Source of the DNA: Deinandra increscens subsp. villosa
Taxonomy: Eukaryota; Streptophyta; Magnoliopsida; Asterales; Asteraceae
Assembly: GCA_039602395.1 (NCBI GenBank)
Contig: JBCNJP010000012.1
Span: 21,580,396-21,644,395, forward strand
Reading direction: 5' to 3'
Length of the DNA: 64,000 nucleotides
In this document: positions 33,478 through 45,895 of the stretch, in pieces
Numbering within the stretch: position 1 is the first letter of the stretch
How the letters are laid out: every line of letters begins with the position of its first letter
Translations under genes and position numbers: made by a program
The notes under the pieces: generated by a model
Databases searched by the model: none
Seen by the model: only the letters and a program-made list of their open reading frames with translations
Told to the model about the DNA's origin: nothing

Positions 33478-34534
33478 TAAATTCTCAAAATCGTTTTTAT
33501 ATAAGTGATTTTGTATTTACTTTATTATATAAATTTTTAATTAAGCTTTCATACCTAAATGATATTTTACCAATTAATTTTACAAGTGTTTTACTAGTGT
33601 CTATGTTTATTTTTTTTATGTATCGAGCGGCATTACGCCGGCACCACTCCTCTGTGTGAGTGTGTGTGCATGTGTATGGTTTTTATTTAAATATCCTTAC
33701 ATTTAACATATTTAACTAAATAAAATATATAATTTTTATGTTTTGGTTTCATTTGTTTTTATATTTTTTTATTTTTGTTTTCTATTTTAATTTATTATTA
33801 TTTTCTTTATATTTATTTTTATTTTATTTTTCTTTTTCATTTTTATTTATATTTTAATATTAATTTTACATTAATTTTATTTATTTTTTATTTTTTTTCA
33901 TATGTTTTTCATATGTTTTTCATATTTTTATCTTTATTCTTCTTTTATAAAATTTTAAAAATAAAAATTTATATTCCATTACTTGAAGGAATCGAAAAAA
34001 CGCCCCTCACTTAAGGAATGTAAATCTTTAGAAATTGAAGAAATCACATTCCTTATGTAATGATCTATTTTATTCCATTATGTTACCAAACATGTCATTT
34101 TTTTATTACAACGTACTGATCAATTTCATTCCACCTTTAATTCACACGTACCAAATGCTATCTAAATTTTAAGAGTTAAAAGGTAAAATTGTCTTTTATG
34201 AATTTGACTACTATAATTATCTCTAAATACATAAAAAGACAAACATAATAGAAATCTGATTATGTAAACAATCACTTTCTTGTTTAACTAATTTTTCAAA
34301 ATTAATTTTGTTTTATGATTTCATATTACTCTATTTTATGAAATTTTATTAAACCTTCATACATATGAGATATTCACAAATTAATTATTCAAATGCTTTA
34401 TCATTATATGTGTTAGTGTATTGTGTTCCACACCACATCACGTGAGCACCCCTCTGGTATCACTTATATAGGTGTTCAAAAGCTAAAAATATTTAATTTC
34501 CACTTAAATCTTAAAATAGGCAATAAAAGTGATG
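33478..34534. other. AT-rich low-complexity sequence
   Basis: Long T-rich runs at 33720-33960, a GTGTGT stretch at 33650-33680, and a MITE-like 3' part at 33985-34165 (CATTCCTTATGTAATGATC ... ACCAAATGCTATC) that resembles the right half of the element at 35471-36080. No gene. Confidence 0.6.
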
Positions 34535-34775
34535 AACTTTTTTTTAATGGTATTTGGAAATATCACCAAATCTTCTATAGCCGAGTGAGCATTTCTGAGA
34601 CAGGATTGCAATCGTCACTATTAGATATGACACTTTAGGTTTGACTCACCCAGAAACACCATCAATGAGGAAACCCACCACTTGAGAAAAACTCCCTTGA
34701 GTCTAGCTTGAACTTAAGACATCAGATATTCCAAACTCTAACCATCATCCCCATACCATTAAGCTAAATGCCCGT
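34535..34775 (-). mobile_element. SINE-like repeat, fuller copy
   Basis: Minus strand begins CATTTAGCTTAATGGTATGG (A-box), has TTAAGTTCAAGCTAGACTC (B-box) and a body with GTGGGTTTCCTCATTGATGG, ending CCAAATACCATTAAAAAAAAG. The family is also seen at 18340 and 25745. Confidence 0.55.
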
Positions 34776-35058
34776 TGATGTTTGAAAAATATTTAATAAA
34801 TCAAGTTGATTTACTGAACACTTAACCTATTATCCTCCTTATTTCTTTTTACTAAACACTTGACATCTTTTATGAGTTGGAATACTTTATTTTCATTTTA
34901 TTTTATTTTTTGTATTTTTCTACTACTATTTGCATGCTTAAATGCTTGATGGACCACATTTGTCTTCATTACGAAGGGAACAAATACATATATATGAAGT
35001 AGAAAGGATGTATGTGAGTTTTATCCATTCTCATAGAATGTAGTGGTCCGGTTAGATG

Positions 35059-35224
35059 GATCAAATGTTACATGCAACATGTGTGTAAGTGATTAAACCC
35101 ATACTCTTTCCACCATCCCATTGGTTCATATGATACTAGATGATCAAATGTTACATGTAACATGTGTGTAAGTGTGTAACCCATACTCTTTCCACCATCC
35201 CATTGGTTCATATGATACTAGATG
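35059..35224. repeat. 83-bp tandem duplication
   Basis: GATCAAATGTTACATG starts at 35059 and 35142. Both units end with CCATTGGTTCATATGATAC, with only a few differences. Confidence 0.85.
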
Positions 35225-35470
35225 AATGTGATGGGGTCATTGTTATCCAAGGATAGGGGCTAGTTTCACTTACCATTTAAGGCTATTAAATGTCACAATT
35301 CTTTATATATAAAACTTTCAAAACAAAAAATATATATTAAGAGTTTGAGTTGAGTCTAAGTTTTAAAGTTTTTTGTTTAGTATGAGGTAATGGAATAAAC
35401 GGGGGAATTCAATGGATGGGGGAGTGAAATGGTCAAGACAATTAAATGGATCATTATCATTTCATCGTCC

Positions 35471-36080
35471 TGTTTGGTTGTTAATGAGAATGAAATAAAT
35501 CATTTCTTTGTGTTGTTTTATAGTTAGTAAAAACAAAGTAATAAAATAGAATTTGCCAACATTTCTATTTATAATTAATATATTTGTTTTATATTTATAT
35601 TTTTTGATTTTTAATTCTTAATTTTTAATTTTTTAATTTTAATTCTAATTTTTAACCTTTTTATTTTATTATTCATTAAATATTTTGATTTTTACGTTTT
35701 TATTTTATTTTTATTTACTATTGACTTTTATTTTTATTATTTTATTTTTATTTACTATTGACTTTTATTTTTATTATTTTATTTTATTAATTTTTCCATT
35801 TTTATTTTAATTTTATTTTTATTCAATTTTATTCTTAATTTTTATTTTATTTTAATAAAATTTTATAAAAAATCAAATTGAATAAAAGATTTCATTTCAT
35901 TATTTGAAGGAATTAAAAAAAAAACACTCCTCCCCCAAAGAATGAAAATATTTAGAAATTGAAAGAATCATATTCCTTATGCAGTGGTTCATTCCATTCC
36001 AATGTGCTACCGAACATGTTATTTTTCATTCCGTCGTAATGACCTAGTCATTCCATCGTTCATTCATGCATACCAAACAC
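35471..36080. mobile_element. MITE-like element with TGTTTGG ends
   Basis: Left TGTTTGGTTGTTAATGAG, right CATGCATACCAAACAC; T-rich interior with repeated TTTTATTTTTATTTACTATTG. Short imperfect inverted ends of the TGTTTGG type are common in plant hAT MITEs. Borders are approximate. Confidence 0.45.
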
Positions 36081-36187
36081 TACGTAATAGTTTTTCATCT
36101 TAAAATTTTTATCACCTACTCATTTTCAACTAACTTTAGTCATTTGTTTTAACTACATGTTTGCTTCCTCTAATCTCAAGTTAAACA

Positions 36188-37060
36188 TGAGAGATGTTCA
36201 AATGAGAAGTATGGTTTAGGTAAGAAGGATAAGAAGGAATCTCAGCCATTAGATCTTGATCTAATAAAAACGAAGTAGGGGCAATTTGGTCTTAGTCATC
36301 TTTGTTAACTTTTAATTACGTTCCCCTATTTATTTAAACATTCATAACTTTCACATACATCATTATTTTAAGAAAAAAATTACACCATAAAAACAAGTGT
36401 TTTTTTATCTTTAAAACGCGTATAATGTTGCTATATATAAAATTTAAAAAAATACTCTTTCGATTTTTGACACAAAATGTTCAGATCATTGTATCATTGT
36501 GTCAAAATGTTCAGGCCATTGTGTCATAGTGTCAAAATTATATATAGTATTGCTATATAAAAAATTTTTAAAAAAAACTAATTTTTTGATTTTTGAAACA
36601 ATACACAATGATCTGAACATGTTAACACAATATGACACAGTGATCTGAACATTTTGACACAATATGACACAATGATCTGAACATTTTGACAAAATGCCAC
36701 AATGATCTGAACATTTTGACACATTGACACAATGATCTAAACATTTTGATACAATCGAAAGAGTAATTTTTTTTATATATAACAACAGTGTACACGTTTT
36801 AAAAATAAAAAAAACCCTCGTTTTATGGTGTAATTAAAAAAAATTAATGTCGTATCTAAGAGTTATGAAGGTTTAAAAATGGGGGGAACTTGATAAAAAG
36901 TCAAAAATGTCATTTCAACTTTTGTTTTCTTTCGTTTTTCTCTCTAATTATACATATTAAAACTTTGGGCCATAGATATTCATTTAATTGAAGATCTAAT
37001 GACTATGATTCCTTCTTATCCTTTTTACATAAACCAAACTTCTCACAATAACCTCTCTCA
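36188..37060. mobile_element. fold-back DNA element, copy 2
   Basis: Inverted ends: left TGAGAGATGTTCAAATGAG, right complement TGAGAGAGGTTATTGTGAG, followed in both by GATAAGAAGGAATC and ATTAGATCT. GTTAAACA(T) flanks both sides (36180-36188, 37061-37069), an 8-9 bp target duplication. The centre again has ATGATCTGAACATTTTGACAC arrays. It is uninterrupted, unlike copy 1. Confidence 0.8.
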
Positions 37061-37925
37061 GTTAAACATATAAAATCAAGTTTTTAACCAATAATGGGAG
37101 AAACAAACAAAAACAATTGAAACCAGTTAAAAAAAAAAGATAAATAAATTATTTAACCAGAGTGATTGATTGTTTAAATCGTTAGAAAACCACTATGTAT
37201 TACTTATACTCGAAGATTTTCTTGGTTTTTTAGATCGGACGGCACAACGTGTCTTTAGGCGGTTGTTTAAAAAATGATTACGGAATCCTTTAAAATACAA
37301 CAAAAAGGGTAGCACCGTCTTTTTACAATAAATATAAATACGCAGGGATTTTACGCATAGGTAATAAAACACGCACTGATTTAGGCATTTAGCGGAAGTT
37401 TTAAATTTAACACAACAAAAAAACGCAAGGGCTTCAAAACATCAAAATAATCATGCATATGTACTAAAACACGCACTGATTTTATACAATGGTTAAAAAA
37501 ATTGTGCAAACGTCATTTTGCAATAAATATAAACACGTAAGGGCTTTTGAAAAAAAACACATAATAGCAATAAAAACGCAAGGGCTTTAACGTATCCAAA
37601 GGATTTAATGCAAGGTTTAAATTACAACTTAAAAGGTTATGATTATCATGCATCCAACGTTATCATTATCATGCACTAACACAGATTACAATGTTATAGT
37701 AAACTTTTATATACTTTACTTCATGTTATGAACAAGAATTTTTACCCACCGCGTGTTGCGGCGGGTAATTTCTTGTTTTTGTGTTGATGTTAAGCTCTCT
37801 TTGTTCTGTTAAAGTTAGTAGATCCGTCCGCGCTTCGCGACGGGTTACCCATTTACCCGTCAAACCATAGAAAAGTCGTAACCAAAGCTGAAAACTATAA
37901 AAGTATATTAAAGACAAAAGGGGTA
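37061..37925. other. unassigned; Helitron-like hairpin
   Basis: Mostly AT-rich with repeated AACACGCACTGATTT words. At 37753-37775 is ACCCACCGCGTGTTGCGGCGGGT, a GC hairpin whose complement resembles the Helitron-type hairpin at 21373, and at about 37829-37850 a second GC palindrome, CCGTCCGCGCTTCGCGACGG. No CTRR end could be fixed. Confidence 0.4.
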
Positions 37926-38515
37926 TATAAAACTTAAAATTCTAAAACTTTTGTGAAAAAGTAAAGTATAAAAATTAAGGGTTACAAAACGTAAAAGTCT
38001 AAAGCTTTCGTGGTTAAATTTGATTTTAAGATAAAATGACGTGGCAAAATGTTATAAGAGGAAGTGGGACACGTGGCGTCATATGATTTAAGAAATGAAA
38101 AACTTAAAATTCTAAAACTTTTGTGAAAAACTTAAAATTCTAAAACTTTTGTGAAAAACTAAACTATAAAAATTAAGGGTTATAAAACGTAAAAGTCTAA
38201 AGCTTTCATGGTTAAATTTGATTTGAAGGTAAAATGACATGGCAAAATGTCATAGAAGGAAGTGGGACACGTGGCGTCGTATGGTTTAAGAAATGAAATA
38301 TGTGACAATATGTAAATTGTTGTAATATAACACATGGCGCCATGTGATTGGTTGAAAAAAATGACATGGCAAAATGTCATAGAAGGAAGTTGGACACGTG
38401 GCGTCGTATGGTTTAAGATCAATATGTAAATTGTTCATGTGATTGGTTGGAAATGACACATGGCGCCATGTGATTGGTTGGAAATGACACATGGCGCCAT
38501 GTGATTGTTTTACTA
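37926..38515. repeat. degenerate tandem repeats with 16-bp palindrome
   Basis: A unit of about 170-190 bp (AAAATTCTAAAACTTTTGTG ... GGGACACGTGGCGTCRTATG) is repeated in part. Its last part contains CACATGGCGCCATGTG, a perfect 16-bp palindrome, at 38331-38346, 38457-38472 and 38488-38503. Confidence 0.75.
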
Positions 38516-38664
38516 TTCAAGCAAGTTGCAAATTAGTATATATATAATATCACGCATCCAAATTAAAGTAATAATGCAAACGTCTTAAAAAGCAAAACAT
38601 TAAACATATGACATTAACATCATCTTAACATCACAAAAAACATCATAGAAAAAAATGATAAAAA

Positions 38665-39002
38665 CTAGACAAATTGACGAAGAAAACCCAACTTCAGCTC
38701 CACAGACAAGTCAATCAGCCTCAAAATACTACCAATCACCTGAATCTGCTCTTCATCAGCTATCACCACCTCTGACAAAAACAACACAGAAAGATCACGC
38801 AACGATGAAGGGGTCATTCCAAGCAACTCATCCATGATGTGGTCACGGACGGTTACACCAGAATTTAAAACCTTAAGGTGTTGATGCAGCACATCTTAAA
38901 CAACACATCCTTTGAGAACTCTCTCAAAACTTTAACACATAATTTGTGTTAGAGATCGTCTGAGGAAGGTGGCGTCGCTGAAGATGAAGATGATGAAGCC
39001 AT
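38665..39002 (-). pseudogene. P2 small protein gene, decayed copy (element X1)
   Basis: ATG at 39002 starts MASSSSSSATPPSSDDL and hits a stop; another frame continues from about 38892 to 38665 with LLGMTPSSLRDLSVLFLSEV and QIQVIGSILRLIDLSVELKL. The last stretch aligns by eye with NSFQDIICLFMIDQDKTDME and MEQMETLNKILETMSTFLEL of the P2 gene at 50016-50507. Both have a Ser-rich start and predicted helices and lie on minus, divergent from a P1 gene. I do not recognise the family. Upstream (39003-39327) is the shared non-coding spacer. Confidence 0.55.
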
Positions 39003-39327
39003 TTTCAGTATTGACGATACTCTACTTACGCAAAACCGAAGAAAACAAATATATCACGCAGATCATTATAAAAGCCTAAAAACAAAAAATCTAATATTCT
39101 CAAATCGGACGGTCTAGATTTACACATCATTTAATTTTTAAAAATATAAATGCTTTCAGGGGATGCGTCAAAATTTCTGTAATATTAAAATCAAGATAAT
39201 AATAATTAATAATTTAAAGATCACGATAATAATAATTAATAATATAAAAATCACGCACCATATTCCAAACGATGAAAAATCCTAAAACCATTTCTTTGAA
39301 AATAGTAAGAACTACAAAAAGTCAATG

Positions 39328-39471
39328 GCTTCCACGTCTACATCACAAGAGCTGATAATGGTGAAGGATATGCTAAAAAAACCATCGATGATGAAAAACT
39401 CTTGGATCAAGATACAAGAAACTCCTAATTATGGATGCTCACAATCCTGACATCCAATAATGTGAGATGTG
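39328..39471 (+). pseudogene. P1 small protein gene, 5' part, split (element X1)
   Basis: ATG at 39328 starts MASTSTSQELIMVKDMLKK; a lost A in an A-run shifts the frame, after which KLLDQDTRNS and LTILTSNNV match the later copy. The coding sequence is then cut by solo LTR B (39472-45893) and resumes at 45899 with IAGKVKKLLALTLEKNKRKR to about 45989. About 100 bp of the middle, present in the second copy at 46156-46491, is missing here. It lies 326 bp from the P2 start, divergent. Function unknown. Confidence 0.55.
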
Positions 39472-42221
39472 GCACCCACTCCTAGACTTGGCTCCAGAAG
39501 GGGTCACATGTCAGATTTACTCATGAACACAAGGTACAACAGAGATAATAAAAGCAGCGGAAATTTTAAACTTTTTTTTATTATATATTGCCAAGTACAA
39601 GTATGATAAGTTTACTACAACGGTTATCTAATACTATAAAAGATAACGTTTATTTAGCTATCTATCTACATTACTATGCCAGCATGCCTATAGGTTTATT
39701 CTAATAGCTTGCCCATCTCACCCTGCTCAGACTTTAGCTTTTCCCTTTATGTTTGGATCCTTAACATCACCTGATATACACACTTTAAAGGATCAGCTTA
39801 CGCTGGTGAGTTCTACATTTTTCTAAAAGTTTTACCTTTTCTCGAAAGTGTATTCCAACGCTCAGGCCTAACGGCTTCATTTGTCAGGTATAAAACGTTA
39901 TATCATATATAAGACATAACAGAATTATATCTAATCATTCATTCATTCAACTAAGTATTGTCTATTGGAACCACGTTAGCTCCTCGGGCAACCGTCGCTA
40001 CCTGAATATCAGTCATAGAGTAACCATCGCTACCCTGGGGAACCGTCATTCCCCGCTCTTAGTTATACAACCACGGTCTTCCTTCTTACATAGACAATCT
40101 TTAATTTGCTTAGATTTTAAAACTAACCCCAAGGGTTATTTTCTTTATCCGGAAACCTGAATTTCCCTTCTTAAACTTTACTTGAAAAAGTTTAAGATCT
40201 TTATTACTCGTGCATTATAACCTTCCCGAAAAGAGTTCATAGCAGGTAATAACAGCTTTAAAACAGTCATAATATTATCACAGTTCACGTATGTGTATTA
40301 ACACAAAACAAACAAACGTTATTTCAAATACTTTTAAAGTGATAACTTTGCACGTATATCAGCCCGAAAATAGTAAACATTTAAAATATTAAAAGTGGGC
40401 TCATAGAACTCACCTTATTCTTTTAAGCCAATTAATTCAGTCAGAACCTCCTTTACGTCTTCCAATTTAACCTAATTGCGTATTGTATGATGTTAACGCA
40501 AGGTTTTATATAATAAACACTTCTTATGTTTATTTTAACACCTTATTTACTTAATAATATATATTATTAAGTTTATTTACTTTTAAGGGTCAAAATGACC
40601 AAAATGCCCCTGGAGGCAAATTATCTTCTTTTATTGATAATTATGAAGACGTGCATTCCTATAAGTAGACACTCACTCCGGTATCGCCCAGGGAGGGATA
40701 CCATTTCCTAGTTGGGATTTATGCGACACCCTCGCTATGCCAGAAACCCAGTGTGCAGACGCCTACCCTTCCGGTCCGCACGAACTTCTAATGTCCGATT
40801 AACTCGGTATTTTTAATACTTGATTATTTATCCAATTTAATTCCATATATACTTATATATATTATATGAAAACATGTTATCATGCCAAAAATCAAGCCCC
40901 CATACCCTTTGGATTATTTTATATTAAATAATCATATTTAGAAAACCCTAATTTCATGAATTTCTCGTTTTAATATCAAAACTCATTTTTAATTCAAACC
41001 AACTTAGGGTATTATCTATTATAAAATTTTATAATATCCTATAAAAGATCAAATCTTAATTCAACATCGTTTAGTCAATTTGGGCAAAGTAACGTTATGA
41101 ATACTCTAATTTGACCCGTTAACAAAACATTTACCAAACCTTTTCCAACTATGAAATAAACATAGGGATTTCTTAAAATACATTATTTTAGGATTACCTA
41201 CAAAAATTCAGGCCCTAATTCCCACCCGATCACCCGATTTTGACAAAACAAGCTCAAGAACCCTAATTTTACATCATTTCTAGAAAGCATACTTAAAGAT
41301 CGAATTTACAAAAACTGAGATTGGTTATTGGTAAGCATACCAAAAGAAGCTTGACTGCAGAAATTTAGATCCAAATCCTTCACCGTTTGTGAAAATTGCT
41401 CCTTTGAAGATCTCGGCAGAAAAGAGGGTTTTTGTGTGATGTTTGAGTGAATTGGCGAGCTTTAAACGATGATTTGGTTCGGTATATATACCCATATGAC
41501 GCGTCCTAGACCCCTAACACGTTTCATGGTGATTCAACTTCGAAATCGACTCGTTATGGTGGTTAATAAGGTCAAAACGTAAGTTGCAAGTTGAAAAAAA
41601 CGAGTTCTGCGTCTGCAGGGTCTCACGTACCGCGAGATATGGCTCGCGTACCGCCTGGTAATTTTCACAGAATGACAGTTTTGGTACCTGGACTTCTATT
41701 TTACATTTTAAGCCCCTGTATTTCTACGAACTGTTATTTTATTCTATAAAACATTTAAGGCTACATTCATAAAAGTTTCTAAGGCTCAGGACACACTCGA
41801 TGATATACGTATACATACGTTTCATATCATTCAATTATTGACACTTTTAGTCCCTTAACTTTTGTTTTAGGCTTATTAGCCTTGTATCTTTTGATGTGGC
41901 TATCATTTTATGTTCATAACCTTATTAAATGTTTTTCATAAATAAACAGAACAAATTACAAAGAGGTGGCGGGTAAGCGGGCAACAAGCTGCGCCGCGGA
42001 CCCTTTTTGGATAGCAAACCCAATTCTACTAAATACAAAATTATGAGCCTTAGGGGATGCCGAATTGCTGTGCACGACCCGCTGAACCCGTCGTAGGAAA
42101 TCGACCGCCTCCGACGCAAGGAACCCAAAAGTATCAAAGGCAAAGGGGATAAACACGTGTTGATTTTCAAGACAGGCTCTCTCGTGTTGATTCTAACATT
42201 CTCGAGGGTTCGGGTTATGTA

Positions 42222-42280
<59 letters not shown>

Positions 42281-42283
<3 letters not shown>

Positions 42284-42821
42284 GTAAGGTTCCTTGAAAA
42301 CTACTTTTATTTGGAAAACTGGAAAACCAAAAGAAAATTATATTAAATGAAGGCTATTTGGGTAATTTGACATTCTTTTTTTTTTAATTTCACATATATC
42401 CATATGATTAGCATATATGCAACATAGTGTGTTGCATAAGTTGAATATATGCAACATAGTATTTTGTACGTATGTAACATTGTATGTTTCATGTGTTGCA
42501 TATATGAAACATAGTATGTTTCATATATGCAACATTGTATGTTTCATATATTGCATATATGCAACATGCTATGTTGCATGTGCGCAACGTAAACAACATA
42601 CAATGTTGCATATATGCAACATAGTCGAATGAACAAAAAAAAGTTTGTTTTTTTAAAATATTTTTTAAGGTCGTTAGGTGGCCATTAGGTGGATAGACAC
42701 GAAAATTTTAAAAAGAAAAAAAATGAGCACCAAAATTACTTAAATAGCCTTCATTTAATATAATTTTCCTTTGGTTTTCCAGTTTTCCAACTAAAACTTA
42801 GTTTTCCATTGAACTTAACCC

Positions 42822-42822
<1 letters not shown>
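42281..42822. mobile_element. Y-A: small TIR element bordered by (TA)n
   Basis: Left end GTGGTAAGGTTCCTTGAAAA then TTTGGAAAACTGGAAAACC; the right end is the inverse, GGTTTTCCAGTTTTCC ... CATTGAACTTAACCCA. (TA)n tracts lie on both sides (42222-42280, 42823-42873). The same terminal motif bounds Y-B next to it. The interior has no gene. Confidence 0.75.
42411..42625. repeat. array of TATATGCAACAT-type palindromic words in Y-A
   Basis: About ten imperfect copies of GCATATATGCAACATA / TATGTTTCATATATG alternate orientation. The array could fold into several hairpins. Confidence 0.75.
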
Positions 42823-42873
<51 letters not shown>

Positions 42874-42880
<7 letters not shown>

Positions 42881-45384
42881 GTTCCTTGGAAAACCATTTT
42901 TAATTGGAAAACTGGAAAACCACTTAATTTTGGTAAGTTTTGACAAAAGACTCTATTCCCGTCCGTTTTTTAAACATAATATAGCTAGAGGGGCAAATAA
43001 GGTAAAATGGAAAAGTTAAATTATTGAGAAAAAAAACACTTTCTGTTCCTCACCCCCAATCTATCCACAGATCCTCTACCATCTCCATGCCCTAAACCTT
43101 CCTCAACCTCTTATTCATCATCTCAATTTTCAATTAGGATTTCTTCTCTCACTCCTCAAGGATCTTTGAAATGGTCAGTTCCACCACTAGCCGTGTATAT
43201 ATCCAAGTTATTGAGGATGTCATTAACAAAGTCCGAGAATAATTCATCAACAATGGTGGGCATGATGAAGGCGTTCGCAACGAACTTCAAGGATTAAGCT
43301 TTTTTCTCTTCAGTTTACTTCAATTCAGGTTGATTTTTTTAGTGTATATCTAGTTTATGGGGTTTTCGTGTCGTTGGATTTGTTGTCGTGAGTTCTGTTG
43401 GCAGATTGAGTGGTGTTAATGAAAGACTAAAACCCACTCAGGTGGTGAACTACTGTATCTCAATTAGGTTCTACTAGTGGTGTTTAATATAAGAGTGTTT
43501 ATACAATGGAAAATGAGTATGGTCTTCACTGGTAATTGTGTTATTTGTTGAATTGTTGCTAGAAGCCGTGTTCAATTGCAATAATTTATTACCGATTAAT
43601 TCATAGTCAATCACCCTGATGCAGGTGGAGTTGCATTTCAGAATTTTTTTTAAGCGTTTTAAATCGGCGACCGTTCTAACTTACAATATGCAAAAATCAG
43701 CAGCAAAATGTTTCATAGATGTAGAACATGGTGATCAAATATCGAAAGGCAGTAGGACTTTCAAGTTAAAGGAAGCTTCAAAGTTTAACTTAAAGCACAA
43801 TATTGAAAAACGACATATTATAGTGACAAGTCTGATCAGTTGAGTAAAATATCACGTACTTTTTTGTTTAACTTTTTTTTTTAATGGCCAACGAAAATAT
43901 TAAAGACTAGCGAGGCGCTAGGAAACGAGTGCAACCAATAAAACAACAAATAAAAAACATCATAAGACAAAACAATAAAGATTAGTAGGAAAAACAAGCA
44001 CAACTATCTATTAACAAAGGAAGCTCTATCAATCGTTTTTGTCGTCTCTTCATAGTTCATCACGCCGTACATTGTGTCCCCAAGGCATCATTCTTCATCA
44101 GCAATATCGTCCCAAAATATGTATGATCCCCAATCTCCCGTGCTCCATTCTCCCCAGTGATCCTATCCATTTTTGTTTTTCATTTTTTTCTTTTAAAATT
44201 GCCTTTCATCATGCCATCCCATTTTAACTAAATTTGACCTATAAAGAAGTCAAACTCAGTTGTTGTCCTCACCCATCAGGCCCTATTCAACCCACCACAA
44301 AACATCCATCGTGAAACCCATTCTTTATATGCCTTTTGACTATTTTAGTCAAAGCACACTAGGATTCCCACTAATAGATTTAATATGTATCAAGATGCAA
44401 CACTCCATATATAGCTGAACATTTCATTACCATTTATCCATCATTAATAAGCCATAATCCATTAAAATTGGGACCTGCTAGGAATGGAACTTAATGGGGA
44501 TTATGAAGAGGTTATTACCAAAATAGCTAATCACGATATGGGTCAGGATAACATTTTTTTATGGTAGACCATATTGATAAGAGATAAAAAAGGGGAAGGG
44601 GGTGGGGGATCTGAAAGCCACCTAAACACAAACATATATTATTGTCTAACAAAAACACATTTTCTCCACCTTCACTTCAGAAGCATATACTAGGAATTTA
44701 CAATGTCACATGGCTAAAATGATGAACAGAGGATAGCAACAACATCACTAAATAATATGAACCTAAATCTAAACATGAATGGACAATTTCTGCATAATAA
44801 TGAACACATAATACGTAGAAATAAGAGGAAACCCATAGATTGACATTCACTATAGCAATGAAGACTAATAATTGTAAGCGATTTCAATGATTTGCAAACC
44901 CTAGGTAGACACCCCTTCACAAAATCCCAGTTGAAAAGGTAAAACTCATCACTCTCAAAATCGTCGCTTACCTGCGAAAATCTTCATTGTTGATCGCCGC
45001 TTACATATGAGAATATCCATGGACGATCATTCCTTCACATCCTTAATAGCCATTGTGTTGATCGTCGCTTACATATGTTATTTTTGCTCTCCACAAAAAA
45101 AAAGACGGAGAACAATTGAGCAAGAAATTAGGATCTTGAATACTTGCGATATGAGAAGTACTATCGGGGTCGATTGAATCGGCGAGTACAGATGGAAGAA
45201 GAACACGATCGCAAACAAGGACCAAGAAGAAGAACGCACAGAGACGAAATCTAGGTTACAAGAATTGAAGCCCTTCATCTATAAGAACGGGAAATTAAAA
45301 AGAAACATGTAAAATTACACTAATACCCTTCATTAAACTTGGTTTTCCAGTTTTCCAATTAAAAGATAGTTTTCCATTGATCTT

Positions 45385-45390
<6 letters not shown>
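42874..45390. mobile_element. Y-B: TIR element bordered by (TA)n, carries gene fragments
   Basis: Ends GGGTAGGGTTCCTTGGAAAA and its imperfect inverse ... CATTGATCTTTACCCT, with the shared inner motif TTGGAAAACTGGAAAACC. (TA)n tracts flank it (to 42873 and from 45391). The 2.5-kb interior has a TFIIA large-subunit fragment (43171-43293), an unrecognised open frame at 43619-43843 and unassigned sequence to 45300. No transposase is seen. The shape is that of a Pack-type element that captured host gene pieces. Confidence 0.75.
43171..43293 (+). pseudogene. captured TFIIA large-subunit first exon
   Basis: The translation starts MVSSTTSRVYIQVIEDVINK, then VRE, a TAA stop (43240), FINNGGHDEGVRNELQG. 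This is the conserved N-terminus of the plant transcription factor IIA alpha/beta precursor, which helps TBP bind the TATA box. Homology ends after ELQG, where the genuine gene has its next exon; downstream sequence is unrelated. The upstream 110 bp looks like a plant 5' UTR (CTTCTCTCACTCCTC). Because of the stop and truncation it cannot make TFIIA. The capture sits inside Y-B. Confidence 0.8.

Positions 45391-45450
<60 letters not shown>
45391..45450. repeat. (TA)n tract bordering Y-B
   Basis: About 60 bp of pure TA, one of several such tracts bordering TIR elements in 42.2-54.0 kb. Confidence 0.9.
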
Positions 45451-45455
<5 letters not shown>

Positions 45456-45895
45456 TTTACATAGTTTACACTTTCTACCCCTCTAACTTTGCAATATTCA
45501 TCATTTTATGTCACGGATCATGTTAGGACATATTCTTACTATATTTTAAGCCTTAAAATACTTACGATAATTATGGACACGTATAATATCCGTATGGCTT
45601 ATAACGTTGCATAAACTACGCTTTTGGCCCTTTTACTTTTCCGTTAACTATTAACATGCATTTCCATACGTGTTTTCCTATCACTGGCTTATGCTATTCA
45701 CATAAGCAGGTATTCATCATTTAAACACGTATACGAGACATAATCATTCATATCGCATCATTTCTAAACCCGTTTATCGTACAAACACGTGTTTTATCCA
45801 TTTATTGCCATTTCTAACATGTATTTACAATAAAGCACATAGGTAAACATATTAAAATACATAATTACCTAGACGGAAATATCGGGGTGTTACAT

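Larger units (their letters stand above)
39472..45893. repeat. large solo-LTR-like repeat B, interrupted
   Basis: Begins TGTGGCACCCACTCC and ends CGGGGTGTTACA, with target duplication TGAGA at 39467-39471 and 45894-45898. Without the (TA)n-bordered Y elements (about 42222-45450), some 3.2 kb remains, like repeat A. Its complement starts TGTAACACCCCGAT, matching the start of A, so it is probably the same kind of LTR in minus orientation. It contains repeated words such as AACCGTCGCTACC / AACCATCGCTACC (39988-40040) and CACGTACCGCGAG / CTCGCGTACCGCC (41624-41660). No coding domain. Confidence 0.65.
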
